Source: Phycisphaerales bacterium
GTDB lineage: Bacteria > Planctomycetota > Phycisphaerae > Phycisphaerales > SM1A02
DNA: 64,000 nucleotides
Direction: 5' to 3'
NCBI GenBank assembly: GCA_014238785.1
Contig: JABAAL010000012.1
Span: 41,768-105,767, forward strand
The notes below the pieces were generated by a model that had not been told where the DNA came from, did not search any database, and saw only the letters and a program-made list of their open reading frames with translations. A program made the position numbers and the translations under genes. The first letter of the stretch is position 1; each line of letters starts with the position of its first letter. Below, in pieces: positions 8,647 through 17,039 of this stretch.

Positions 8647-8732
8647 GCGCTGGTGGCGGAATTGGCAGACGCGCCAGCTTGAGGTGCTGGTGGGAGTAAA
8701 ATCCCGTGGAGGTTCGAGTCCTCTTCAGCGCA
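8647..8732 (+). tRNA. tRNA-Leu (anticodon GAG)
   Basis: The 86-base sequence folds as a type II tRNA with a long variable arm. The acceptor arms GCGCTGG and TCAGCGC pair with one G-U, the anticodon stem is CCAGC/GCTGG around the loop TTGAGGT with anticodon GAG at its centre, and the T-loop is TTCGAGT. The TGGCGGAATTGGCAGACGCG D-arm region is standard for leucine tRNAs. CCA is not encoded. A strong terminator follows. A TAGAAT at 8628-8633 is a plausible -10 box. Confidence 0.96.
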
Positions 8733-8734
8733 TT

Positions 8735-8764
8735 AAAAAACCACGGCTTCTGCCGTGGTTTTTT
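8735..8764 (+). terminator. Rho-independent terminator after tRNA-Leu
   Basis: Inverted repeat CCACGGC / GCCGTGG around TTCT, flanked by an A-run on the left and a run of six T on the right. It can end transcription of the tRNA; the A/T symmetry lets it act on both strands, so it may also serve the dockerin-type gene. Confidence 0.9.
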
Positions 8765-8783
8765 AATTACTACCTTTTAAATG

Positions 8784-9479
8784 TTATACGGGGCATGGAC
8801 CCCAAGCGCCAACGACTCTGAGCAAATCAGTCACATCAACTACCCCATCCGAATTAAAGTCGCCTAGAATTGCGCCGTTGCAATCCGGACAAGCGCCCCA
8901 ATTGCCAATTACTGCTAGTAAATCAACAACGTCGACAACACCATTTTCATCAATATCTTCGTAGCATGGATTTTGGATAATATCTATTTTCAGGTTCGCT
9001 GCAACAGTGCCCGATTCAAGTTGCACCGTTACTATGCCCCAAGGCCATCCTACGTTGTACTCGGCTTCGCCTAAAAACAAATTACTCATATAAAAAGTAG
9101 GAAAACCTTTAGCATTCAAATCAACCATCCAGTCATATCGCATTGAGGGTGGATCTTGCCCTTCTGGAGTTATTACTTCAGTCCATCCAAAATCAAGTGG
9201 GCATGGTCCATCTTCTGGGCGCCAAGTTTGAATGGCATAATCCGGAATCATATCCATGACATCGATTGGGCCAAAATCTATCCCAATGTAGCTCACCATA
9301 ACTGTTGCACCTGTAATGGTGTATAGAATCTCATAATGTTCACCATCAGCTCGAACCGAATCTGGTGCAGTCCAAGTTTGGTCTACCCCACTGGAGGTAA
9401 TAGAAAAATTCCACTCGCCGTGGTCAGGCGGTCCAATCAACGCGCAACCGCTCAATAAAAGTATTGAAAATAGTTCCAT
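8784..9479 (-). CDS. Secreted protein with C-terminal dockerin-like EF-hand repeats
   Basis: From the ATG at 9479 the protein has 231 residues. It opens MELFSILLLSGC, a short hydrophobic segment with a lipobox-like LSGC, so it may be a lipoprotein. The middle shows no recognised domain. The end carries two calcium-loop repeats: DIDENGVVDVVDLLAVIGNW and DFNSDGVVDVTDLLRVVGAW, each followed by a short Cys-containing stretch. These paired repeats resemble dockerin type I modules, which are abundant at the C-termini of exported planctomycete proteins. The start was chosen because AGGAGA lies about 8 bases upstream; the open frame runs 20 codons further without support. Function unknown. Confidence 0.75.
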   Translation of the reverse strand: MELFSILLLSGCALIGPPDHGEWNFSITSSGVDQTWTAPDSVRADGEHYEILYTITGATVMVSYIGIDFGPIDVMDMIPDYAIQTWRPEDGPCPLDFGWTEVITPEGQDPPSMRYDWMVDLNAKGFPTFYMSNLFLGEAEYNVGWPWGIVTVQLESGTVAANLKIDIIQNPCYEDIDENGVVDVVDLLAVIGNWGACPDCNGAILGDFNSDGVVDVTDLLRVVGAWGPCPV

Positions 9480-9590
9480 TAGTCTTTCTCCTAAACATAC
9501 TGTACCTGTTTTTACGTAAATTACAAACGAAATACCCAAAACAAAGTGGCTGCTACCTCTGATGATGCTCTAGAATCCACTCTTTACAGC

Positions 9591-10067
9591 ATGGGAAAGA
9601 AGAAAACAAATACAACTCCAGTCATAGAAAACCGTCGCGCACGGCATGATTATCACATTGAGGACACGCTAGAAGTCGGTATTGTCCTTAGGGGTTCCGA
9701 AGTAAAGTCTCTACGAACAGGACAAGCGAGCCTTGCAGAGGGCTGGATACGAGCCTCAGTGCGCCCTGTTGGACTTTCCATGCATGGCGTCCACATCGCT
9801 GAATATGCATATGCTGGCCCTACACAACAACATGATCCCATACGAACACGAGTATTACTCGCCCATAAAAAAGAGATTACTAAGCTCGAAACATTTACAA
9901 ATTCACAAGGGCACACGCTTGTCCCACTTAAAATCTATTTTTCAAACAATAAAGCAAAAGTACTTGTCGGGCTTGCTTCTGGTAAACGAAAAGCAGACAA
10001 ACGACAAGATCTAGCTAAAAAAATGGCTAAGCGAGACATGGATCGCGCTATGAAAAGAAGAATGTAA
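9591..10067 (+). CDS. smpB: SsrA-binding protein SmpB
   Basis: Binds tmRNA and brings it to stalled ribosomes in trans-translation. The 158-residue protein has the SmpB pattern: ENRRARHDYHIEDTLEVGIV, GSEVKSLR, AYAGPTQQHDPIRTRVLL, then a basic tail with KRKADKRQDLAKKMAKRDMD. The frame opens earlier with a GTG at 9546, but the ATG at 9591 gives the usual MGKKK start and length. A TAGAAT lies 14 bases before it. No tmRNA gene was recognised in the window. It converges on the diguanylate cyclase with adjacent stop codons. Confidence 0.95.
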   Translation: MGKKKTNTTPVIENRRARHDYHIEDTLEVGIVLRGSEVKSLRTGQASLAEGWIRASVRPVGLSMHGVHIAEYAYAGPTQQHDPIRTRVLLAHKKEITKLETFTNSQGHTLVPLKIYFSNNKAKVLVGLASGKRKADKRQDLAKKMAKRDMDRAMKRRM

Positions 10068-11129
10068 TCACGCCGCTTTTTTTCGAGATTCTTCCGACAT
10101 CACCACTCGCTTCTCTGGCACACTCTTAGCTTTATACATCGCTTCATCTGCAAAGAGCACAAGTTCGTCTGCACTGATAGGTTCATTAATTTGCAGATGC
10201 GAAACACCAACTGACATTGAAACAACGACTCCTTTTTTAACTACTGCAGCAATCGCTTCATCAAATGCAGCGGCAATGCGATACGCAATTCTGATTGCTG
10301 CATCTGGTTCCGCATGCGGCATAAGCACACAAAATTCATCGCCTCCAAATCGAGCGGATACATCAATAGAACGACAATTTGCTTCAAGAACTCGCGCAGC
10401 AAGCCGCAATATTTCATCACCTTTTTGGTGCCCAAATCTATCGTTGAATCGTTTAAAACCATCAAGGTCAATCATCAAAAACGCCAGTGGAATTCCATTC
10501 CTCGACGCTTCTTCCCACTTGCTTTCAAGCATTAAATTCAGCCATCTTCGATTGCTCAGTTTCGTAAGATCATCTGTGCGGGCTGCAACTTCTAACCGCT
10601 GAATCATTTGCTGCAGTTCACGATTTGCAACAGCAAGTTCTGAGAGGGACTGGCTTAGATCCGCATGCAAGTCATCATTTTCTGTTCGGATAACCTGCAA
10701 TGCAAGACATTTCTGCACCGCAACCGGCAATGTTATCATTTCATGTCCAGTAAGCATGAGGTAATCTGCTGCGCCTGCGCGAATAGCCTCAACGGCGGTA
10801 TCACCTTCCTCTGGCGTTCCGGTCAAGATGACTGGCACATCAGGTCGAAGCCCCTGCACGAAAGATAAAATCCCAAACCCAGAACTATCCCCAAGATTAG
10901 ACGCCGTGACCACTAAGTCCCATGTTGCCGGGTCAGTGTCAAAAAATTCCTTCGAAGAGGAAGAAACATGGCATTCAATTCGCTCTTTATGCAAACCAAA
11001 CTGCTTACTATTTTTCGAATCTCTACTTGTTAATAATGCTGCAACAAGTCTCTGAGCTAGAGCGCCATCGCTCTCTACAATCATGACTCTACGGCGTGTT
11101 GTTTTGTTCATTGTTTGGTCTAAGTTCAT
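10068..11129 (-). CDS. Diguanylate cyclase with degenerate receiver domain
   Basis: Predicted to make cyclic di-GMP. From the ATG at 11129 (353 residues; AAGGA 5 bases upstream) it has a response-regulator-like domain (about 14-130), a short coiled coil (about 150-183) and a GGDEF domain (about 185-345). The active site is intact, RFGGDEF with GGDEF at 262-266, and RSID at 253-256 is the inhibitory RxxD site five residues ahead. In the receiver the phospho-acceptor aspartate seems replaced: DLVVTASNL has Ala (residue 76) where DLVxxDxxL is expected, and the usual lysine after the DYL motif is missing. It is therefore probably not switched by a histidine kinase. Two further in-frame starts lie upstream. 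Confidence 0.9.
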   Translation of the reverse strand: MNLDQTMNKTTRRRVMIVESDGALAQRLVAALLTSRDSKNSKQFGLHKERIECHVSSSSKEFFDTDPATWDLVVTASNLGDSSGFGILSFVQGLRPDVPVILTGTPEEGDTAVEAIRAGAADYLMLTGHEMITLPVAVQKCLALQVIRTENDDLHADLSQSLSELAVANRELQQMIQRLEVAARTDDLTKLSNRRWLNLMLESKWEEASRNGIPLAFLMIDLDGFKRFNDRFGHQKGDEILRLAARVLEANCRSIDVSARFGGDEFCVLMPHAEPDAAIRIAYRIAAAFDEAIAAVVKKGVVVSMSVGVSHLQINEPISADELVLFADEAMYKAKSVPEKRVVMSEESRKKAA

Positions 11130-11308
11130 GTGCATCCTTGCCTTAATTATCCCCCGCTCAGTGGAGTTTTCGACATCTATACACGTACTCATAACTTAAT
11201 TACAATGTTTTGCGCTCTTCTTTGCCCTCATAACCGGAACCCTCGCCCCAATCCGCCAATGGGATGTTCATGCTGTCAAATAGACGCATACATACCCTCG
11301 AATTCGAT

Positions 11309-13360
11309 TCAGCCGACTAATCGAGCAATATCGTTGTAAAACGTCACAAGAAATAACGTCGCAATGAGTCCAAGCCCAAGTACCGCAGCAGCATTCTGGA
11401 AGGCAATGGATGGAGGCTTTTTAAAAAGTTTCTCATAAATGAGATAAAGGAATAATCCACCATCAACAATGGGAAGTGGCAAAAAGTTAAGTACGGCCAA
11501 GTTCACGCTAATGATTGCGAGAAAAAAGAAAAGATAACTAAAACCACGATCAGCAATTTTAGAACCAATATGGATAATGCCAATTGGGCCACGGAGTTGT
11601 TCAACTCCAACACTTCGACGAAAAAGACGATCGAGTGTGAGATATGTCATGACGAGCATATCCACAGTTTCATCAAATCCCATCTGCAACGCTTTGATAG
11701 GATTCCCGCCACTACTTCGCACAACAAAGATCGGATCAAAAAATTGCATTGAAAGAGTCGAAGACCAACCAAGTTCTGACAACGACGCTTGATTTTGCGA
11801 AGAAACAGACAAAACAATTTGGATTGCTGGATTTCCTTTTGTTGGATTTTGTACTTTCAATGCAACAGATTCTCCGCCATCAATTAATTCTTGGCGGATT
11901 TGCTTCCAATTTGATACGGCCTTATCGTTTATCGAAAGAATTGTGGAACCGCCAAGCAACTGGGCGTGTGCGATCCCTGTTGGAACTTTTTCACCATCAA
12001 TAAGTTGCTGCTGCAGAGGCTGGGAAACCATTGGCACATCGATTGCATCTACTAAAAGAACGCCAAGTTTTCCAGCGTTTATCTCACCTACAAGATTCGT
12101 TTCGAAACCGTGGCGGAGGACTACCATGTTGACGGGGCCATCAGGCAATGCTGCAAGGTAATTGCGAAGTTGCCCCATCCTTGGCGCTTCAAGAGAAGCA
12201 ACTTTTACAATAACATCTCCACTTTTAAAAACGGAACTATTAGGGCTGCTTGGAAGAACGACCGATATTTTTGAAAGCGGACACATTCCCAATAGACCGC
12301 GTTCGTAATTTTGGGGGGAGTCTGCAGGCACGTCAGCAAGTCGAATGATTGAAAAATTTGGTTGCACGGGCACAGAAACATTAACCTGAACATCGTCGCT
12401 AACCCAGTTTGTTTCAACTGCAACGCCATCACTGTACTGCACAATATCATTAAACTGAGACCATACATCGACAGTGGTTCCATTTGCTGACTCCATTTGC
12501 ATCCCAGAGTGTAAAACTTTAAGCGCTGCGTCTGCTTGCAAGACCACCAACGCCTGTTCACCAGCCTCGCCGCTTGCAAGCACTAAGGAAGATGCAGGAT
12601 AGACGCCAAGCTCAAGGAGACCTTCTTGCATCACGCTTGCTGGCATGATGGAATACGTCAGCAAGGCTTCTATTCCTTCCCGTTTCACCTCAAGCACTAC
12701 GGGCACACCAGGCTTTGCCATAGCGCCTGCAATGCCAATATCTGTAAACGTATTTACTGGCTTTCCATCAATACGTATCACCCTGTCACCTGATTGTAGA
12801 GGCAGAGCATCAAGCCCTTGCGCGTTTGCTAAAGCAGCAGGAGAGTCAGGAATAATTACCCCAATGACTGGCGCTTCAAACTGTACACCTACCTGAAAAC
12901 AAAGAAGAAAAAGGAAACAGGCTAACAATACATTCATGACAACACCTGCCGAAACAACAACCATGCGCTTCCCAATGGAGCACATGTTGTAGCTCCGCGG
13001 ATCTTGAGAAACCGAATTAGGGTTTGCATCTTCTTGACCGAGCATACTCACGAAGCCGCCAATTGGAAGTAGTCGCAAAGAGTATTCCGTCTCTGATATA
13101 TTATTCTGTTGTAGTTCCTCATCAGTCATTGCAGGCGCATCTTTGCCGAACTTAGCAATAACTTTTGGCGTCGTAGATTTGTAGCAAAAACCGACACCTT
13201 TTCGGTACGAGAAAACTTGTGGCCCCATGCCAATCGCAAATGCATTTGTCCGAATTCCAGCCCATTTTGCAGCAATAAAATGCCCCAACTCGTGAACTCC
13301 GATGAGAAAGCCAAACCCAATAACAATTAAAAGCATATTAAACATTGAATCAAAACTCAT
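11309..13360 (-). CDS. rseP: Site-2 zinc metalloprotease, RseP family, extended
   Basis: Intramembrane protease that cleaves membrane-bound anti-sigma factors or signal-peptide remnants. The first helix carries GVHELGHFIA (His23, Glu24, His27) and the C-terminal part carries NFLPLPIVDGG, the third zinc ligand region. Between them are PDZ-type segments. At 683 residues it is about 230 longer than usual: there is an insertion after the first helix (about 55-90, before EYSLRLLPIGGFVSML) and a longer periplasmic region, probably with an extra PDZ-like domain. It lies 31 bases downstream of dxr, the usual neighbourhood. TATAAA and an AAGGA sequence precede the ATG, so it may also be transcribed on its own. 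Confidence 0.92.
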   Translation of the reverse strand: MSFDSMFNMLLIVIGFGFLIGVHELGHFIAAKWAGIRTNAFAIGMGPQVFSYRKGVGFCYKSTTPKVIAKFGKDAPAMTDEELQQNNISETEYSLRLLPIGGFVSMLGQEDANPNSVSQDPRSYNMCSIGKRMVVVSAGVVMNVLLACFLFLLCFQVGVQFEAPVIGVIIPDSPAALANAQGLDALPLQSGDRVIRIDGKPVNTFTDIGIAGAMAKPGVPVVLEVKREGIEALLTYSIMPASVMQEGLLELGVYPASSLVLASGEAGEQALVVLQADAALKVLHSGMQMESANGTTVDVWSQFNDIVQYSDGVAVETNWVSDDVQVNVSVPVQPNFSIIRLADVPADSPQNYERGLLGMCPLSKISVVLPSSPNSSVFKSGDVIVKVASLEAPRMGQLRNYLAALPDGPVNMVVLRHGFETNLVGEINAGKLGVLLVDAIDVPMVSQPLQQQLIDGEKVPTGIAHAQLLGGSTILSINDKAVSNWKQIRQELIDGGESVALKVQNPTKGNPAIQIVLSVSSQNQASLSELGWSSTLSMQFFDPIFVVRSSGGNPIKALQMGFDETVDMLVMTYLTLDRLFRRSVGVEQLRGPIGIIHIGSKIADRGFSYLFFFLAIISVNLAVLNFLPLPIVDGGLFLYLIYEKLFKKPPSIAFQNAAAVLGLGLIATLFLVTFYNDIARLVG

Positions 13361-13391
13361 GAGAATCCTTTATAAACTACTCTTACTCTTT

Positions 13392-14531
13392 TTACGATGC
13401 AATCAATTTTTTTGTCATCAAACGCGCCTCTTTATCAGCAAAGAGCACCGATTCCAAATCAGCATTGTCTACAATTTGCAAAGTCCCTATCACTTCTTTC
13501 ACGATAGCAACCATAGCCCCAAATGGAAGACCATCTTGAAGAAAAGCATCAACAACTACTTCATTTGAGGCATTTAGAATCGCTCCAGATGTGCCTCCCC
13601 TCTCAATCACTTCATATGCGAGAGAAATAGCGGGGAATACCTTCCTGTCAATCTGCTCAAACTCTAATGATTTTACCGTTGCCCAATCGATTGCGGCAGT
13701 AAATCCGGCCACTCGCTGTGGCCAAGTCAATGCATATTGAATCGGTAGCCGCATATCTGGCGGCGACAATTGTGCAATCGATGAACCGTCGCAAAATTCC
13801 ACCATGCCATGCACAATAGATTGCGGGTGAATGATTGCATCGAGTTGGCTTGCTCCTACATCAAAAAGCCAATGCGCTTCAATCAGCTCAAGACCTTTGT
13901 TCATTAATGAAGCGGAATCAACGGTTACCTTCGCGCCCATATTCCAAGTGGGGTGGTCAAGCACCTGCTCAACGGTTGCAGATGCGACCTCAGCCTGAGA
14001 CATACCACGAAGAGAGCCGCCGCTTGCGGTGAGTATAATTTTTTCAACTTCTTTTGAAGGACTCCCAAGAAGTGATTGAAAAATTGCTGAGTGCTCGCTG
14101 TCAACAGGTAAGAGGTTAACTCCAGCTTCCTTTACAGCTCGCATGACAATATGTCCGGCAGCGACAAGAGTCTCCTTATTTGCAAGCGCTATATCACATC
14201 CGCATTCAATTGCTGCAAGTACAGGAGCAATACCGGCAAATCCAACGATTGCAGCAATGACCAAGTCACCGCTTTTTGCGTGCTTGCGTATAAGTTCTTC
14301 GGCTGCACTATATTGGAACGGTGTTCCAATCGACACGTCTGCATGTATTGAAACTGCCTCGACACACAATGCAGCAGCTTGCTTTTTTAATAATTTTGAA
14401 TTCATTCCAGCAGCAAGACCTGCAACGGGCCAGCTGTCTACGCCATCACGTACACGAAGATGCTCGATGACTTCTACGGCACTACAACCAATGGAGCCCG
14501 TCGACCCTAAGATAAAAACCCTTTTACTCAT
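13392..14531 (-). CDS. dxr: 1-deoxy-D-xylulose 5-phosphate reductoisomerase
   Basis: Makes 2-C-methyl-D-erythritol 4-phosphate, the first committed step of the MEP isoprenoid pathway. The 379-residue protein has the NADPH-binding GSTGSIGCSAVEVI at 9-22, the metal and substrate segment PVDSEHSAIFQSLLG, and TASGGSLRGMS with MGAKVTVDSASLMNKGLELI. The usual GGPFR loop reads GGSLR here. It overlaps the end of rne by 4 bases (ATGA) and is followed by rseP. Isoprenoid precursors feed UppS, encoded at 61.1 kb. Confidence 0.96.
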   Translation of the reverse strand: MSKRVFILGSTGSIGCSAVEVIEHLRVRDGVDSWPVAGLAAGMNSKLLKKQAAALCVEAVSIHADVSIGTPFQYSAAEELIRKHAKSGDLVIAAIVGFAGIAPVLAAIECGCDIALANKETLVAAGHIVMRAVKEAGVNLLPVDSEHSAIFQSLLGSPSKEVEKIILTASGGSLRGMSQAEVASATVEQVLDHPTWNMGAKVTVDSASLMNKGLELIEAHWLFDVGASQLDAIIHPQSIVHGMVEFCDGSSIAQLSPPDMRLPIQYALTWPQRVAGFTAAIDWATVKSLEFEQIDRKVFPAISLAYEVIERGGTSGAILNASNEVVVDAFLQDGLPFGAMVAIVKEVIGTLQIVDNADLESVLFADKEARLMTKKLIAS

Positions 14532-16831
14532 CCTCGGCGGTCTTGGCTTGCTTGCACTTCGTCCGAAGTGACAGAACGGCGGCTTCCGCCGTAAATTGTT
14601 TTACGCGGTTTCTTTGGAGCAACTGGTTCAGCTTTTGGTTCAACTACTTCCTTTTTAGTTTCTACTGCAGCAGCTTTCTTACGAACTCGGCTTGACGCTT
14701 GACGATGTTTCTTTTTTATTGCTGCTTTCTTTTTAGTCGGCTTTGTTTTTTCCGAAACTTCAGCAACTGCTTCTACTTTTAGAGCATCAGAGGAAGCTTT
14801 CGGCTTGCGTCCGCCTCTACGCCTGCGCCGGCGCCTTGGTTTTTTATTTTCTTCATGTTCTGCAAAGCCTTCCGTCAACTTTGTCACTACTTCGTCCGTC
14901 ATAGTTGACATGTGATTTCGCACTTCTATACCCTGCTCTTTGCAATACGCAACAATTTCCTTGCTTGTTTTGCCGATCCTCTTCGCAAACTGATAGACTC
15001 TAGTCGCTGAGTCAGCTGGCGTGCTTTTCTTTTTCTGCGGTGTGCTTGAAACAACTTTCTTCTTTACATTACGAGCTGCCTCTTTTGGTTTATCGAGCAA
15101 GTCAAGTTCTTTCTGCAAATCATCTGCAACAGAAATTGAACTCGCATCCGCAAGTGGAATCTTCTTTCGACCTGTACGCCTTGATCTTTTTCTTCCGACC
15201 GAATGCTCTGAGGAATGCTCCTGGGCAAGGTGTTGTTTCTCTGCCGTTAACAAGGCTTCAATAGTTGGGGGTTTCGTCGTTCTAAGGGCTTCAATTTCAA
15301 TATCAGAACCACGGTCATCATAGGCGTAATAGACCAAGCGATCTTTTGCTAATTCTTCGCTAATACGAACAACTATTCGCTTCTTAGATCGCTTTTCATA
15401 CTCATCAAGCTCTCCTCTTTTGTTTGATAGCAAGAAAGTACCAACAGTTGGCGAACATGTGAGTTCAACACGTTTCACCTTGTCATGATCCAAAAGCCAA
15501 CCACAATGCCTTGTTGCATCTGCTGCAACTTCCTCAGTTGACTTAACGTTTCCACGGCCATCACAGTGTGCACAATCAACATAGTGGCTATCTAAAATAC
15601 TTGGACGAATACGTTGCCGTGTCATTTCAAGCAAACCAAAACGACTAATCGGCAGGACCGTCGACCGAGCACGGTCCCGTTCTAAATGCTCACTAAATCG
15701 TTGTTCCACTTTATTACGATTTGAAACATGCCCCATATCAATCAAGTCGTTAATTACAATTCCACCAAGGTCACGTAAACGAAGTTGCCTGCAAATTTCA
15801 TCTGCCGCTTCTAAGTTTGTGTTGACAGCATTGGCTTCGCTGTTCTTTGCATTTCTACTTTTTCCAGAGTTAACGTCAATAGCAACGAGAGCCTCTGTCT
15901 GGTCAATAACTAAACGCCCACCGCTTGGCAGTTCAACTTCCCGATTGTGGACTTCTTCGATTTGCCGCTCGATATCAAACGCATGAAAAATCGGCGATGC
16001 CCCGCTGTATTGAATAATCTTACGAGAGGATCTTGGCGCAGCTATTTTCAGAAAAGTAGAAATTCTCTCATGCGAAGATGCTGAATCTACAACTATAACG
16101 TCAATAGATGGTCGCAGAATATCTCTGATTGTCCTCACTAATAAATCCGATTCATTATAAAGTTGGCAAGGAGCGCCTACGCTTTCAATACGTTTTTCGA
16201 TTAACTTCCACAACCGAATTAAATACGCAAGATCACGCTTAACATCGACTTTTGTTTTACCTAGTGCAGCAGTTCTCAGAATAAACCCAAAACCTTTAGG
16301 CAAATTCAATGCATCTAGTATCTTTCGCATTTTCTTACGTTCGTTATCATCTTCAATCTTTCGAGATACGCCAACCTTATCCATATAGGGCATCATTACC
16401 GAGAGTCGACCCGGGATTGATAGATAATTTGTTAACGTAGGACCTTTTGTACCGACGCCCTCCTTGAGCACCTGCACTAAAATTTCATCGCCTTTTTTCA
16501 AACACTTTTGAATTGGTGGGCGCTTATGCTTTGCAATTTTTTTGCCGACTCGTTCACTTGTTTCTTTGCCGGGGAAATATTTCGGGTGCAAATCAGTTAC
16601 GTGCAAAAATCCACGCTGCACTCCACCGTACTCGATGAATGCTGCTTGTATCGCAGACTCTACGTTCGTTACGCGGCCTTTGTAAATATTGCCAACACCA
16701 GTCGCTGTTTTAGTGCGCTCTGTGTACAACTCTTCGAGTCGCCCGTTTTCAAGAATTGCTATTCTTGTTTCTATACCTGGATCATCATGAACAATCATGA
16801 TTTCCGTGGAATCTTGTTTTTTACCTGTCAC
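14528..16831 (-). CDS. rne: Ribonuclease E/G with appended IF2 N-terminal-type domain
   Basis: Endoribonuclease of RNA decay and rRNA/tRNA processing. The 767-residue protein has an S1 domain (about 40-125), the catalytic core with Asp319 in AIDVNSGK and Asp362 in INDLIDM, and the zinc-link motif CAHC (Cys420, Cys423). The region after about 560 is basic and low in complexity, but near 610-655 it contains RVYQFAKRIGKTSKEIVAYC and then GIEVRNHMSTMTDE. This is the pattern of the small domain at the N-terminus of translation initiation factor IF2, which is unusual in an RNase E. The start is GTG, chosen for AAGGA 6 bases upstream. The stop overlaps the dxr start. A 150-base leader precedes it. 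Confidence 0.92.
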   Translation of the reverse strand: MTGKKQDSTEIMIVHDDPGIETRIAILENGRLEELYTERTKTATGVGNIYKGRVTNVESAIQAAFIEYGGVQRGFLHVTDLHPKYFPGKETSERVGKKIAKHKRPPIQKCLKKGDEILVQVLKEGVGTKGPTLTNYLSIPGRLSVMMPYMDKVGVSRKIEDDNERKKMRKILDALNLPKGFGFILRTAALGKTKVDVKRDLAYLIRLWKLIEKRIESVGAPCQLYNESDLLVRTIRDILRPSIDVIVVDSASSHERISTFLKIAAPRSSRKIIQYSGASPIFHAFDIERQIEEVHNREVELPSGGRLVIDQTEALVAIDVNSGKSRNAKNSEANAVNTNLEAADEICRQLRLRDLGGIVINDLIDMGHVSNRNKVEQRFSEHLERDRARSTVLPISRFGLLEMTRQRIRPSILDSHYVDCAHCDGRGNVKSTEEVAADATRHCGWLLDHDKVKRVELTCSPTVGTFLLSNKRGELDEYEKRSKKRIVVRISEELAKDRLVYYAYDDRGSDIEIEALRTTKPPTIEALLTAEKQHLAQEHSSEHSVGRKRSRRTGRKKIPLADASSISVADDLQKELDLLDKPKEAARNVKKKVVSSTPQKKKSTPADSATRVYQFAKRIGKTSKEIVAYCKEQGIEVRNHMSTMTDEVVTKLTEGFAEHEENKKPRRRRRRRGGRKPKASSDALKVEAVAEVSEKTKPTKKKAAIKKKHRQASSRVRKKAAAVETKKEVVEPKAEPVAPKKPRKTIYGGSRRSVTSDEVQASQDRRG

Positions 16832-16990
16832 AGTAGTTCCTTACTTGCCATGTACTGGCGTGTAAAAGAACACTTACCAAATTAAAAATGCAAAAGTACA
16901 TTCTTTGCGGCGTATCCGCTTATTCACTTGGCTCGAACCTATTCGTCATTGAATATCGTTCGCTCGTGTTCGTCTGACTTCGCAGGCCGC

Positions 16991-17018
16991 TACATAGAGT
17001 GCGATCCCTGCTTGTCAA
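16991..17018 (-). promoter_or_regulatory. Sigma70-type promoter for rne-dxr-rseP
   Basis: On the minus strand TTGACA (17013-17018), a 16-base spacer and TATGTA (16991-16996). It would give an rne leader of about 150 bases. That leader (16832-16985) holds no gene; it contains a small GCGG/CCGC hairpin near 16908-16920. Confidence 0.5.
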
Positions 17019-17039
17019 TAGTTTGCTATATGCCTGCGT

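Noticed and set aside
15021..15323. Long antisense open frames within rne, the RND gene and others
   Set aside because: They mirror the codon pattern of the real gene on the other strand and have Ser/Phe/Arg-rich, low-complexity translations with no family features.
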